Part shown: piece after piece, positions 63,959 to 64,000 of the stretch
Position numbering within the stretch: the stretch's first letter is position 1
How the letters are laid out: every line of letters starts with the position of its first letter
Source of the DNA: JAWLBY01 sp041687455
Lineage (GTDB): Bacteria > Pseudomonadota > Gammaproteobacteria > Xanthomonadales > Xanthomonadaceae
Reading direction: 5' to 3'
Assembly: GCA_041687455.1 (NCBI GenBank)
Contig: JAWLBY010000006.1
Span: 127,289-191,288 of the forward strand
Length of the DNA: 64,000 bases
The notes under the pieces: generated by a model
What the model saw: the letters and a program-made list of their open reading frames with translations, nothing else
Databases searched by the model: none
What the model was told of the DNA's origin: nothing
Position numbers and translations under genes: made by a program

Positions 63959-64000
63959 GTTCGATCCTCCGCGCGCGTCGCGGCCAGCGAGTCCAGCTCG

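Overview
The window is chromosomal DNA of a high-GC gammaproteobacterium, most likely in or near the Xanthomonadales/Lysobacterales. The evidence is the dense GC-rich coding with strong third-position GC, the agmatine deiminase/N-carbamoylputrescine amidase pair, the lexA-imuA-imuB-dnaE2 mutagenesis cassette, an AlgB/KinB-like pair, and integron attC sites whose first stem reads NYAFKRT in frame. This placement is inference; there is no rRNA or other marker. I saw no tRNA, rRNA, IS element, CRISPR array or prophage gene.

Layout. 1-3.0 kb: minus-strand ABC permease/ATPase pair and an MFS transporter. 3.2-4.5 kb: secreted beta-helix protein. 4.6-12.5 kb: minus-strand sbcB, a REC-REC-PAS-GGDEF-EAL protein, a TraB-family membrane protein, and an operon of a small secreted protein with aguA and aguB. 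12.6-12.9 kb: rpmJ (GTG start) with promoter and terminator. 13.1-16.2 kb: small envelope or orphan proteins. 16.2-19.9 kb: copper P-type ATPase followed by a secreted BNR-type propeller protein. 20.2-25.4 kb: DUF4242 protein, a Crp/Fnr regulator, and overlapping acetate kinase and phosphoketolase genes. 25.9-31.5 kb: envelope-stress genes (truncated solute-binding fold, EF-hand protein, two DUF1328-like proteins, two BON proteins, CsbD, PAP2). 31.7-37.8 kb: two two-component systems, an AlgB/KinB-like sigma-54 pair and an OmpR-type regulator overlapping a hybrid kinase. 37.9-39.9 kb: a Crp/Fnr regulator divergent from a ribonucleotide-reductase-like gene, with an FNR-type box between. 40.0-44.0 kb: redoxin, methyltransferase, GST, CDF metal exporter. 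44.0-49.7 kb: rlmL, hydrolase, ampD, tesB, RRM protein, cold-shock protein. 49.9-54.3 kb: uup and an M3 peptidase. 54.4-61.3 kb: lexA, imuA, imuB, dnaE2. 61.5-64.0 kb: five integron-type gene cassettes with four clear attC sites and no integrase gene in the window.

How the genes fit together. Phosphoketolase plus acetate kinase splits pentose or hexose phosphates to acetyl phosphate and then recovers ATP and acetate; an oxygen- or redox-type regulator lies just upstream. The FNR-type box and Crp/Fnr gene beside the RNR-like gene suggest a second low-oxygen or nitrosative-stress unit. The BON/CsbD/DUF1328/PAP2 group next to a sigma-54 activator suggests regulated envelope homeostasis. LexA with ImuA, ImuB and DnaE2 forms the SOS mutasome.

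Most notable. dnaE2 appears to carry three in-frame expansions made of REP-like repeat DNA, which lengthen DnaE2 to 1308 residues. An attC cassette array lies directly behind it. An orphan RNR-like protein without an evident radical-site motif sits behind an FNR-type box.
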